Shown: positions 33,701 through 45,335 of the stretch, piece by piece
Position numbering within the stretch: the first letter of the stretch is position 1
How the letters are laid out: every line of letters starts with the position of its first letter
Source: Pleurotus djamor
Taxonomy: Eukaryota > Basidiomycota > Agaricomycetes > Agaricales > Pleurotaceae
NCBI GenBank assembly: GCA_029747585.1
Contig: JAPEVF010000155.1
Location: 1 to 64,000 of the forward strand
Length of the DNA: 64,000 bases
Direction of reading: 5' to 3'
The notes under the pieces: generated by a model
What the model was told of the DNA's origin: nothing
What the model saw: only the letters and a program-made list of their open reading frames with translations
The model's database searches: none
Made by a program: the position numbers and the translations under genes

Positions 33701-35023
33701 ATTCACTTGCGTATCGATGACAAATGGGCTTATCGTTCTTCGCGTTTTCCGCCCTTATGTAGGTACGGTGGCCCGAATAGTCAGCTGGTGGACCTGAGGT
33801 TCGAGCGGCACTGGCACGATTACCTTGCTTGCTCGATGAACTACGTGATAGTCGTTGTCGACGGTCGGGGAACTGGATTCAAAGGCCGTAAACTGAGGAA
33901 CCCAGTGAAAGGCAACCTAGGGTTCTGGGAGACGAAGGATCAAGTGAATGCTGCGAGGTGAGTGGTCCATTTCCATTGGCCGTGTGAGTGGTAATTTTGA
34001 GCGCTGCACGCTGGTTGGTCGACGGCGAAATGATGAGCTTGGTTTGTGACTAGTGTATGGTTCTTGGGCTCACGTCAGGGTGCCTTGACCTAGGCCCAAC
34101 CACAAACCAGGCTGCTGAGTTTGATTGCGTTTATTCTGACTTCCCTGTTTTTTAAACTCTTCCCCCCCCTTTTCGCTTGCACACAGGTTATGGGCCGCAA
34201 AAGATTATGTTGATCCGAAGCGGATAGGAATTTGGGGTTGGGTGAGTCTGCGCTCGCTCTTAATGAAGGAATTGGAAAGTCTCATCGGTGTGTTTTAATT
34301 ATGCGTAGTCGTACGGTGGCTTTATGAGCTCGAAGGTCGTCGAAGCTGACGCGGGGATTCATTCGCTTTCTATGGCAGTTGCGGTAAGTGAACTAGGTTG
34401 ACTGCCCATTCCTGGGTGTAAGGGAGAACCTGACTGACTGACCGGCCCGTTGGAACACATAGCCTGTGACCAGCTGGCTTTTGTATGGTCAGTGACAATC
34501 TTTTGTTTTCTGGCGTGTAAATCCACAGCTGACGGTTGTTATGATATGGTGATTCTATTCCCTGTGGTCTAGACTCCATATACACGGAGCGCTATATGAA
34601 CCTCCCCAAGCTGAACACTGGCGGCTACGTGAACGCCTCGATATCGAATGTGACGGCCTTTGACAAAGTGTCCTACCTGTTGGCGCATGGGAGTGCCGAT
34701 GATAACGTTCACTACGCGAACTCGGCCCATTTGCTGGACATGTTCACCAAGGCCCAGATTCGGAATTTTAGGTTCAGGATGTTTACTGATAGGTGCGTGA
34801 TGTTTTTTCTCGGCTCATGAGGACCTGGTTGGCAAGGTCGCCCCGGTTACCAAACTCGGATAAACGGGGTAAGGCGATTGGTTGGAGCTGACTGTTGTCC
34901 CGTTTCTTCTTCCGTAGTGACCACAGCATCAACCGTCGTGGAGCACATCGAGAAGTGTACGAGTACCTGACCTCGTTTTTGCTGGAGAAGTGGGGCAAGG
35001 GAGGACGCCGACGTGGGTGGTAA
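30800..35023 (+). CDS. Dipeptidyl aminopeptidase, type II membrane protein (STE13/DAP2, DPP IV family S9B)
   Basis: Serine peptidase removing X-Pro or X-Ala dipeptides from N-termini, in the vacuole (Dap2) or late Golgi (Ste13). Sixteen exons (30800-31108, 31152-31347, 31377-31501, 31556-31639, 31691-31866, 31919-32610, 32665-32827, 32888-33135, 33196-33297, 33446-33521, 33763-33957, 34187-34241, 34309-34383, 34463-34487, 34573-34792, 34918-35023) join to 948 residues. An acidic cytosolic tail (~1-104) precedes one membrane helix (~110-130). The beta-propeller follows, including WAPTGEAIAYVQNNDLYV and VPDWVYEEEVFS. Hydrolase domain with the catalytic triad Ser808 (GWSYGG, split by an intron), Asp884 (SADDNVH) and His916 (SDHSI). 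An intact, probably active enzyme. The cytosolic tail sets the compartment, so Ste13 and Dap2 cannot be told apart here. Confidence 0.94.
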
Positions 35024-35372
35024 TTCTAATTTATTCTCATACAGTTACAGCGGAATATTGTGTTTTGTTTGCCTGGACGAGTCTAGAACCTTGGTTGATC
35101 GCTTGCACCCTATTGGCCTGGGGATGGGACGGGCCAATCAGAGAGACGCCTTTCTCATTGGCCTAGAGGGGTCCAGGCAGTCGAAAGGTGCGGTGATGCT
35201 GTTACCCACTAATGCTGAGGGGACGTTTCGGTCGTTTGGCTCGGCGGTTCAGATAAATATCTCGATTCATGGTGGCTGACCAAATTTCTGATTCACCCTC
35301 CGGCCTAGCTCGTCGCCCTTCTTCCCGCTTTCCCTTTCTTCCCCCTTCTCCCCGTCGTTCGCAACGTTCGCA
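35024..35372. other. Intergenic, promoter of the ETT1-like gene
   Basis: About 350 bases ending in a pyrimidine-rich tract (TTTCTTCCCCCTTCTCCCC near 35335), typical of fungal promoters. No coding content recognised. Confidence 0.5.
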
Positions 35373-37369
35373 ATGCTTTCCTCGTCCCCAAAGGCCTCCG
35401 CGAAACCCCCAAGCAGGAAGCGTGCTCGGCCAAGAGGTCTCTGGAGGGGCCGTGTGAACGCGCCACGTTGTTTCGCAGACCATGTCCGGGAATGGCAACA
35501 AGGTGTCTATACTGATTCTGACACCGACGACGACGAGCAGGAGGCAACGACCTCCAGTTCCTCAGGAAGCTCAAAGCGTCGACGACTCACACCTGAGTTC
35601 TCAGACAGTGGGGACAGTGACGACCGCGACGCAGCTTTTTGTCGTCAGCTGAGAGACAGTTGTAGCCCGCCCCCAGAGGATCGCATCAGTAGCTGGGTCA
35701 GGAGAACGAGAATAATGGATACCACATCGACGGCAACAAGGGGAGCTCAGACTCAGATGAAGACGTCATGTACAATTGAGGATTGGGAGGATTTGAAGGA
35801 CTTGTTCGCAAAAGCTGCAGATCAGTATGAAAGTGAGCGTCGCATCTCGTTCCCCTTTCAGTCCCTTGCCCCCTGCCTTCCTCGTTCGCTCTCTGGACAC
35901 AAGAACTGACAACCTTTATTAGATGCGGAGCCAGCAGAAGCCTTACCCCTTCTTCGCGCCGTAGTTCATGATTGTCATCGGTTCTTGATCTATTATCATG
36001 ATCCATCCGTCCTCTACTGCAGTCCGACGCAGAGCTCNGTTGGGGAGCGCCCCGAGTACACTAACACCTACCGAAGACCGATTAAACGTAGATTGGGCAA
36101 GTGACCGCTCATCTCGTGGTCGAAACACTGCCCCACCGCCTCCCGTGGAACAGCGCAAGTCGTAAGTTTCGCAACAACCTGCGTATGTGGGGCCTTTGAG
36201 TGACTGATCTCACGACCCCACGTTAGGAAGCAGCAGGAGCCAGCGACTGCGTTTCATGCCATACTAGGCACTGCATTGTTCTTGTTTGGTAATCTTATCG
36301 CGCAGGATCCCAAGCTCGCGCTCGCAGGCGAGCCCTCTACACCATGTCCGTATTGGTTCGCCGCCCTGGACGTGTTTGAAACGGGCGAAAATCTTCCTAG
36401 TCGGGTCAATGGCCGAGGTCTTGATACGACTGAAGACTGGCGAATGGCCATAGTCTGGGGTCGCACGCTCGTCTGCATTGTCGACGATGCCCTGACGAGA
36501 ATACTCAAAGCGAAGCAATCGGCTTCACCCGGCACCGTCCCGACGCCTACATCCACAATGTCCTTCGCAGATCTATTCTCCGCAGAGGACCCCCATTGGC
36601 CGCAAGAATCACCCTTCTACGCTATCGCCGCTCGTCGACCGCCCATCACACGCAGAATGACCCTCTCACTCAGTTCTCCCAATGACCTAATGGTTCTGGC
36701 TATGGATCAATTCTCTCGCGGCATATTCCATATGCCTCATCCACAGCATACGCTAGCATCTGGGAATGCACCAGCTGTTCCACCGCTCACGGACTCTTTT
36801 TCTCGTGCCAAGGAACTATATACGATCGCTTCTGAGGTGCTCAATGTTGCCGAAAAGTTCGAGAACCCATCGGAACGACAATACTGGGCACGGTGGGCAG
36901 ACTCCGTCTTCAACCAAATGAAAATGGAGGCGGATACGGACACTTGGAGAGGATCAATCGTAAGAGCCCGAGGGCGCTGCTGGTTGATAGTGGGTTCGGC
37001 AAGGGCAGAAGAAATTGAAGAAGCTCTGGAGAGCGGTGATTTGTCTGTACTCCAATCCGAGGACGCTGAGGAGGCTCGAGAAGGTTTAGCCAATGGTGAA
37101 TACCGCACATCATATCACCGCCGCCCTTTGCAGCCGCTGACCTTGCTTCTTTCCTGCCCTTAGCCATTTCATTCTTTGAACGCGCTAAAGGCTCAGCCAC
37201 CTCGTCCAGCGACCCCGAGACACAGGAGCTACAACCGTTACTCGCTGAGGCGTTAATCACTCTCGCTAACTTGACAAGCGACGAAAACCGAAGAGAAGAG
37301 CTATATACACGCGCTCAACGCGAGGCCGGCGACGGTCTCGACCTGGACCAGGACATGGGGGACAGCTGA
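35373..37369 (+). CDS. ETT1/NRO1-like protein (enhancer of translation termination 1), frame broken at an ambiguous base
   Basis: Resembles the Ett1/Nro1 family: nuclear proteins needed for efficient translation termination in budding yeast and for Ofd1 control in fission yeast. Exons 35373-35832, 35923-36161, 36227-37095 and 37134-37369. The N-terminal ~150 residues are basic then acidic and disordered. The helical-repeat region has EDWEDLKDLF, LLRAVVHDCHRFL, AFHAILGTALFLFGNLIAQD, WADSVFNQMKMEAD, and a final LLAEALITLANL segment that parallels the yeast C-terminus. The last intron is only 38 bases. The frame is off by one across the N at 36037, so exon 2 does not read through as given. This looks like a sequencing error, since frames on both sides are conserved. 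The start and exon 1 frame are less certain than the rest. Confidence 0.68.
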
Positions 37370-38127
37370 CTCTCACTGTGTACCGTTATCATCCCGATTC
37401 ATCTTGATTGCCCTGCCCCTTGTTGACCTTGTATCTTTTTCATCCACGCGACCGTGCTTTCTCCCCCCTCGTCATCTATATCATACCGTATATTGTTACC
37501 CACCGTCCGTTTTCATTGATTATATCTACGCTAGCATTATTTCTTGGCTTACCGCTTTCCTATTCAGTAGAGCATTCACATTTGTATTACCTCGCATTCA
37601 CACACTTCGTACTACTACGCAGCATGTTCTTGTACAACTAACGACCTTGGAGGGAAATGACTAACACACGGTTTATCCCAAAGAGGCATCCGCCAAGTGA
37701 TCTGATTATTCATCACCGCTGCCGGCAGGAAGGTTAACGAGGGTCTAGACAGCCCACGAAGGGCCTAAGGTATGAATTGCATGGACGAATAAATTGTAAT
37801 ACACAGGAAGTAGAAGAAATGGTGTGCGATTTGTATGTACCTGGTTCTATTTCGAGCTGCTACGGGCCTACGGCTGAAGTAGTAGGTTGCTTAACTGAGA
37901 GGTCTGCAACCGAGCCGATTAACCTTCCGTGAGCCTTGAGCGGTATGGCTCGCAGAAGATAGAAAAACAGGGCTCTCTCAGGCAAGGATTTGTGCCCCAA
38001 AGTATGCCACCGAGGTAAAGAAAGGCTTCTTCAGGAGGGACGCTACACGTTGTAGGAGCGGGTGGATAGACTGGCTCCAGCCTCCAACATGCTCCAAGGC
38101 ACGAAGAGGCCCAGGGACATATAAGTA
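37370..38127. other. Convergent intergenic region
   Basis: 3' regions of the ETT1-like gene and of the mitochondrial carrier gene, which face each other. AT-rich near 37480-37660. No gene recognised. Confidence 0.5.
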
Positions 38128-39971
38128 TCAGGTCATGGCATGCACGACCAACTCAAAGACCGCAAACGTCGCCATATTGACTGGGACCGCGCTGTTTTAT
38201 CGGTGGTTTCCCATTCGATGTTGTTGGTCGTTGGTAAGGGCGGGCATCACGGGTATCCAATCGGTGGGTGCGCCAATAGGAAAAGGTCCACAGAAGGAGG
38301 TGAGAGGGCGTGCATAAGGAGGAGAAAGAGAAAATCAAATCAGCAACGGAACACGGCTTCACGGAGGGACACAAAGGGAGCAGAAAACACGCAAACACCT
38401 CCTTCCAGGTAGTCTGGACTGGACTAGAGCGCCGCAGTGATCAAATGGACGACACAACTTATGACTCTGGATCCATCATTGCCAGGGGAGAGGCCAATGG
38501 AGCGAATTCGAGGCCTTCAGGAAAAATCAAAAGGGCCTTCACTCACCGAATTAGTGTGGGGACCAGGCCCCGGAAGAACACACCGATACCTTCTGAGCGA
38601 TATGAATTCACAATCGTCGAGATCGTGGTCCGGTACGGATTTGAACCGTTTGATTCAACTGAGTTGGCAGGAAGTAAACGTGTGGTCGAACTTGGTTCAG
38701 TGAGAGCCGGGGGTGTGGTTGATGGGCTGCCAGTTATATTGTGGCGTTGACTTCCTTGCATTCGCGTCTTTACGACATCCATTGGGAAGGTGAAGAGCCA
38801 GCCGGCTGACACGATACATCAACAGTCTGTCATACACACGGATAGGATGTTCGGCGCAATATCGACGTACCTATACCAGCAACGCCACCGGCGATAAGCA
38901 TGGCATACCATGGAAGTTTGTTCATATCGCTCTCAACCTCCGCGAAGATAGAGGAGTGGTCAGGCGAAGATTGCAAAGTTGCCGGGGTGGTGAAATATCG
39001 GCATGTAGCTTCGTACTGTAGTAATTTTTGGAACCAGAAAGATCATTCAGCGATCCCTCATCTCGTGATAGACAAAGAACTTACAGCAGCAAAATACGCG
39101 CCGTACCCGCAATCTCTCAGGGCGGTTACTGTGATTCCTCTGTACAAACCAGGCAAGCCTTGCTGCTTGAGAATCTGGAGAGCTATTCGCGTCGCAGAGG
39201 TTGGCGTTAGCGAGGCTTGTTGTCGAATCTTGATGAGTTCAGTGGGGGTCGTGACAATCCTTCGTGAACAAAGATAAGTGGACGCCGCCCCTGACGGAGC
39301 ATGACGTACGAAGAGACGATACCACTGCCCGCCCCAGCCAACGCTATCTGCGCGAGAGTAGGTTGAGCATCTGGTCGTTCGAGTTGGGCCTTCATAAAGA
39401 TACGATAAGACGCGAACACAAGTCCGTTCATGAAAGCGCATGTTGCCTATCCGTTCAGAACACCGTCAGCAGCGTTCCACCCAGTCAACCACCAATCCGG
39501 ATCTTNAAAAAAAGCGCGACTACTCACCAACGGCGACGTTACACCCTTGTACAACCCAAAGAACTTCTCTTCTCTAATGATGGTTCCGAAGGCATGGATA
39601 GTAGACCGATATCTACCCGCTATTTGTGGACTCTGGAAGCGGACTTTAACTATAACGGAACAGATTAAGGTCTTCTTCGCTCGATACAGCACAGAACTAC
39701 TCACCTGTATCGAACGGAAAGCCCACAACCAACCCAGCGGCACCCTAGGGTATCACGACAGGGGTTTGAGCGACAAATTCGTCAACCATGACGCGACCTG
39801 AACCCAAGCCCGAAACAACTTACAGCTACCGTCCCAGCGATAAAGTCCACCGTTGGGTCTAACTCTACAATCAAGACACCAATAGGGAAAAAATCAGCGG
39901 ATTCGTTTATTAGGAAGTAAGTTTGTGGAACACAAACCCTGTGGATTGGCATTGGGCGACACATCTTCCAT
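38128..39971 (-). CDS. Mitochondrial carrier protein (SLC25 family)
   Basis: Six-helix carrier of the mitochondrial inner membrane. Nine exons (39971-39938, 39864-39824, 39744-39705, 39649-39528, 39446-39310, 39259-39085, 39015-38871, 38805-38547, 38191-38128) give 338 residues. All three signatures are present: PFDTVKVRFQ, PTELIKIRQQ and PMDVVKTRMQ, each followed by a GLYKG, GLYRG or FFRG type motif. The PTELIKIRQQ form is typical of the carnitine/acylcarnitine and basic amino acid branch (Crc1/SLC25A20-A29-A45-like), but the substrate cannot be fixed from this. A ~45-residue Ser/Thr/Asn-rich insertion lies in the third repeat. The last exon (R-AVPVNMATFAVFELVVHA) is separated by a 355-base intron, the longest traced in this window. 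It contains open sequence that could mislead gene callers. Confidence 0.92.
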
Positions 39972-40665
39972 ACCGAGTGTTGGTGGGAATTGCCAGAGAT
40001 TCTGATTGGGTGGGCTCCGCGGCCGCAAAATGATGAAGGCGTGACTGATCGACCCTGAGCTCTTTGAAAGGGGCTAGGAGCGACGATTGGGAACTCGTTC
40101 AATCTCCTTCCCAGACCTCTGAGCATCTGAGGACGTTGCATTCAAAAATAAAGTACATCTATCGGTGACCATCTCTGAGTAAGAGATTGAAATTGTTCAT
40201 CTCAGAGCTGGGGAGACTACCAGGTCGCAACCATCCCTTCAAAATCAGACATTGACATTGGGCGATGCCCGGTACGCGAAGTTGGTATCAATCAGAATAT
40301 TATTGCCGTAAGGGTATCCGAAAACGCGCGATGCAAATAATAAGCGCAGCATGATAATTTAATACTAACTTCTTCTGCCTACTACTATGGATGAGATAGG
40401 TAACCCATACAAAAAGCCGAACCACATATCCTCAGCCCCAGCTAAACCAAGTAAATGTTAAGTATATGTACGTGCGCAGTGAGGGAATGGGGGGACGTAT
40501 AAAAATGTCACATGCAAGAACGAATGGTGAATATCAACGATGACGGGGAGGGGAGGCCAAGGTGGGAGGAAGGGTGAGGTCGTGAACTTGTGATTTAGAC
40601 AAGAGTGTATCCAGCGCGACTTGGAAAATCATACATGAGAATAATATGTATAAGCCTCAGGCAAA
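39972..40665. other. Intergenic, nothing recognised
   Basis: Carrier promoter and 3' UTR of the GPI-anchored protein gene. No coding content recognised. Confidence 0.5.
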
Positions 40666-41597
40666 TCATAGAAGCATAACCATGCCGAACGTAGATATGC
40701 TGAATACAACGGCACTCGCCCAATAACCTGCAGCCAATCGGCTGATCGCACCGTTTTGCGACTGTTCCGCGATACCAGAAGCGGTGGGAGTGCTCGTGGA
40801 AGTTGATGTGCTGGTGATAAAGCGCGTATTGGAAAGGGCTGGGAAAGAGGTGGTTGGGAGGTTGGTAGGACCGGCTGGGGAGCTGGTGATTGTCGGCGTA
40901 ACCGCAGATGAAGTGGATGTCTCGGAGGCGGGTGTAGATTCTGATTCAGAGGCTGATGAAGGTAGAGCAGACGAAGGAGCTGGGGAGGAAGCACCACCAC
41001 CTGGAACGCCGCCTCGAGTGGGGGGTGGGGTAGCGGAGCTTGGATCCTCGAGTCTGCCAACACCCCAAGGAATGGGATCATTGGTGCCAGGCTGGCGGGC
41101 ATTGGGAGGAGGGGTGGTCTGACCATTTGGTCCAGCAATGGTGAAGCGGGTCGCCCAGTACGCCTCCTGAATGACGGGGGAGGTGAATTGGTAGAAGTAG
41201 ATGGCAGAGTTTGGCTCCACCTGTTCATCGATATAGCCATTAACATGATGTCTGACTTTTTAAGGTTGAGACTTACATTAGGACAAGGGTATGTGAAGAT
41301 ACCGGGGGCGCTACCGTCAACGGTACCAACGGCTAAGAATTGTCGTGAGCTAGGGCGACTAGGTTAGGTGCTATCGAACGTACTAGTGAGATGGATCATG
41401 TTGAAGTTATCGCCAGTCATCAATTGAATGTTCATCTCCTTCCACTGCTCAGCGTTGGCCGGGGTAGTGTCCCAAGTGATGCGACAGGTCGCGCCTTCAT
41501 TGTACACAGCTCCTGGACCGGGTTCACTGGGGGTAGGATCGGCGCGAGCCACGAGTGCAGCGGCGAGAACAGCCAAGGCGGTCAGCGAAGCAAACAT
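40666..41597 (-). CDS. GPI-anchored Ser/Thr-rich cell-wall protein (Kre9/Knh1 N-terminal domain type)
   Basis: Secreted protein of 274 residues in three exons (41597-41384, 41332-41277, 41220-40666). Signal peptide at 1-19 (MFASLTALAVLAAALVARA). Next comes a ~100-residue beta domain with GPGAVYNEGATCRITWDTT, IHLTTVGTVDGSAPGIFTYP and WATRFTIAG, matching the Kre9/Knh1-like N-terminal domain (PF10342) of fungal Ser-Thr-rich GPI proteins. A Pro-rich then Ser/Thr-rich stalk (~130-240), likely O-mannosylated, follows. The C-terminal hydrophobic segment after SQNGAISRLAAGYW ends at the stop, as expected for GPI attachment near the Asn-Gly. Probably at the plasma membrane or wall; in yeast, Kre9 acts in beta-1,6-glucan assembly, but this domain family is broader. 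Confidence 0.88.
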
Positions 41598-44500
41598 TGT
41601 TGAGTAAATACGATCGAGCTAGAAGTTGTTCGTTGAGTACTGTGTGGAGCGGTAACCGAAGGGGGGTATCACGGCCAAGTCAGCCAAAGGAAAAGAAGAA
41701 AAAAGAGGGAAGAGGAAAAGTACGTTTTAGGAGGGAAACTGGGTTTCTTGGTAGCGGCGAGCTTTTAAAGGAATGACTGGGATAAGGAATGTGAGGGAAA
41801 CCGCGAACGACGAACGCTCAGGAAGAAAAGTGTTGGCGTTTTGGTTGACTTGCGGGCAGACAAGTGACCCGTGGTTTCATTGGGCGTGTCACGCTTGTGA
41901 CGCATTCGGTGCCTGGCTTGGCGGAGTTTATGGGCATCAAACAGCTTAGCGCCCAGCCCTCAGCCTCTCCAACCCTTTGAACGTGGTCCTGGCAAGCTCT
42001 CCGAGATCTTGGAAGGAAAAGTAGAGGAGAAAAGCTTTAGGATTAGCCTGCACTCACTACAAAGCCTCTGCGTCACGCACCGTTCAAAACAGGGCTAGAA
42101 AAGGCCGTACCACGGTTCCGGTTGCCTATCACCATCACCGCCATCATGAGAAACATACAGGGTGTGCAACCATTAAACTCATTGCATGTTGCATCGCCTT
42201 ATTGCAGATGATGCGCTGGACTGCCTCCGTACTTCGCGGCCGCATATCAATATCGTCAACAAAGTGTTCATGTGGCACACATGCAGGTAGCAAGGCAGCA
42301 GACGGGCTAAAGTGATCATTTGCGTCCATTTGAAAGGACATGCCGTCAATGGTTGGTATCTTACGCGAATACCTCTCAAACACACACCGTGTCAACCTGG
42401 ACAGCCTTCCAGTGGGTGGCCCGACTAAATAGCTACAGAGTACCCATACGTCCAGGTTAGTACACCACCAACGGGCCGACACATGGGCGCCAGGTTTATC
42501 CCGCACCTCGGCCACATGACCTCGGTAGCTGTGAAATGGTCTCATACCAGCTGGCCTCCATGTAACATCGCCTATGGCCACACCATGGCTCCAGGTCGAG
42601 CTGACCGACAGGTGTTGCAACAGGTATAGACCACCTTTGATGAGAGCCTGTACTATATTTAGCGCAGCTAATATCCAGCATTCCAGGCAGGCAGATACAT
42701 ACTAGATAGTCGCGCTTATTGCATTGGATAATGGGATAAATATTCTTATTGAAAAGGATGAAGCAATATGTACATGGGCAGCGAGACTAAATAAGTAATA
42801 ATGAACACGACCTCGACAACCCAGCACCACCACAGTCCCACTGATATCCTGCTACCGCGAGCTGTAAGGATCCTTCTGGCTAGAACATCATAAATGGTCA
42901 GCAACAACGATGCGGGAATGTAAGGGATGGGAACGGCTACCGATAACATCATCATATCAAACCCACTGTCCTATGCTCATCTGTATCACGTCGTCACCAC
43001 ATCACAAACCTCTCCTGGTTGCGAGCTGCGAACGGAAACATTTAGACAGAATGGTTCAATGATGAAATGGAGACATACCATTCACTGGGCACGATGGTGG
43101 CAAGGACGAGGTGACTGTGTCGAGACACGGAGGAGTTACGGACATACCGAAAAGGTCTTCGTCAAGAGCTGAGTGCGTGGAAAGGGAAGTGGAGAAGGCG
43201 GGTGGACATTGTGGTCGATGGACAAGTTGTGAACAATGGGCGGGAATTGGCGCCGTCGCAATTTATCTACGCCACGTGGGTGGCATTGCGGAGTTTGAAC
43301 AAAGCTCGAGCGAAAACGACAAGTCCCTTGCTCTTCGACATCGACGTTTTGACGACAAGCAGCTATCAATACATCACCTATTTGCGCGCTCAAGTAAAGG
43401 TGTATATTAGTGGTGTATGTGAATGTCGTATAGTGATCCATAAGGCCAATATTGGGCTTTCCAGTCACAACTCCGCACAGTGCAAAGTTCCGGCGCTGCA
43501 GACTTGTGAAATGGGAGGCTGGTCGACAGCTGGAACGAAAGAGGTGTTCCGTTATATGTCCTCCACATAGAGACCAGCCATGAAGCAGGAAATCCCCCAC
43601 CGAAATATCAGCTTCGGCCAAAGCTGGTGGCCAGCCAGACAATGGGCGCTCGGCCAGGGGACTTCGACCCAGCTGGTCACCGTGTGACACACAGGTCCCT
43701 ACCAGCAGTCTGGAGCGCCGTGGTACCAGGTGAGTGTACTACCTGGCGTCTACCTTTGGCAGCGTTGGCGGTGTAGAACCTGTAAGTCGTAGTAATTGTC
43801 GTTTAGCTTGATTCATGATTCGATGACACGTTTCCCCTGCTTTTTCCCTCAGGCTGAGTTCGCTCGTCTGTCGCCTACCATTACCGTGGTCGAGCTCCAC
43901 TGACTTGCTACTGACAACCTAACCGCCAGTCGCGTAAACCTTTGATTGCTTTGAGACCTTCACGTTTGTTCTCGCTATGTAATGACGCGAACAAGAGATG
44001 CGTTTCATGGGACTTGGACGGAGCGATTGCACCCATTCCTTGCCCATTCCTGGGTCGGTATTGTCTTTCCCTCTCGCTTTGGACGACCACAAGGCGAGGT
44101 CAAGAATTGAAAGACGTCTTTCGCAACCCCAAGATATTGTTGCGATTTNGGGATCAGTCTTGCTGGAGGCTGGGTCATGTTCCTGGGCCATCGATGGAGG
44201 AACAAAATGACTCAATCCTCATTGGGGAACCCAGGTTCGAGCTAATATTCACTTGGCCCGCCCTGGGTACTGGACCCATTACGACAAGTTCTTCGCAGGG
44301 AGCACCAACCATCTCTTCCTCCTTGCCACGATCGCCGGCATTTGCACGACTACCATCACTAGTCTAACCCCGGAACGTCCTTGTGCCCTCCTCTGGCCAG
44401 GATATGCCGCGGGCAGGGTCGGTCGCCTCTGCCACCCTCAGCCCACAGGTTGCTAGCCCCTTAACCTCTTTTTCGATACCGTCAAAACACCACGAGCGTC

Positions 44501-45335
44501 CAACACAACGCATTGGGTGCCATCACCATTCCCTCCGCTGACACCCTCCAGCCCTCTGAACAGACTCCCACATTGATCACACGCGCGCAGCTTCCACCAT
44601 GACACCACATGCATCTCATCAGCCACCTTGGGTTAGCCTGACCCGATGATGCGATCAGTCTCGTCACAATGTACAGCTTGACAGCCTTGGTTCGCGTGCA
44701 AGATACTGGCGTTGAGACAGAGTGACATCCTTCCAAGCCTGCTCTGGCCATGACCTGCACGGAGGAGGTGCGTCGAGGCAGCGCAGGATGCATTCCTTCC
44801 GAGATCGCTACGGTAGTGGCCTGTACTGTCAATAGTACTGTGATCCATTCCTCGCTTAGTACATTGGTGGAGACGCATCAGTCGATAACCTTAAGCACAA
44901 TCAAATTAAGCAGGTGACGTCTAAGATTCCCATGTCATATCCCTTCGCTGCTGAGCGTGCATTCCCCCAGAGTAGACATGCTGGCAAGCCCCCTCACGTG
45001 GGGTGGAATAGATTGGCGCCCCAATCCAAGCAGAAATCCTATTGCTTACTCTTGTCAATGACTCTCCTATTAATGCTTACCAATTGCGTGACTGAGACGA
45101 GATATCCCCGGTCGTTACGACGTAGTCGCTCTTCGCAATCATTGTTTGCCTCCTCATGGCAAGTTCGACCTTCAATGCTCTTTGAAACGAACTTTGTTTC
45201 CTAGGAATTTTGTTCGCATCTGAAGCCCCTCAGACGTGATCATCATTTCTCAAATTACCTGTTTTCCCGCTTCATAAGGCCGGACACCACCGAATCGCGT
45301 TCTTGATACTCAGACCGGGCACCCAGGAGCTACCC
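41598..45335. other. Gene-poor interval of 3.7 kb
   Basis: The longest stretch without a gene I can support. Frames up to 184 codons (43690-43136 minus) show no known domain and no convincing splice partners. The left end holds the promoter of the wall-protein gene. One ambiguous base at 44150. No transposon terminal repeats or transposase motifs were seen. Lineage-specific genes or non-coding RNA genes could be missed here. Confidence 0.4.

Noticed and set aside
43136..43690. 184-codon minus-strand frame in the gene-poor interval
   Set aside because: Overlaps a plus-strand frame of similar length; neither shows a domain or fungal coding character.
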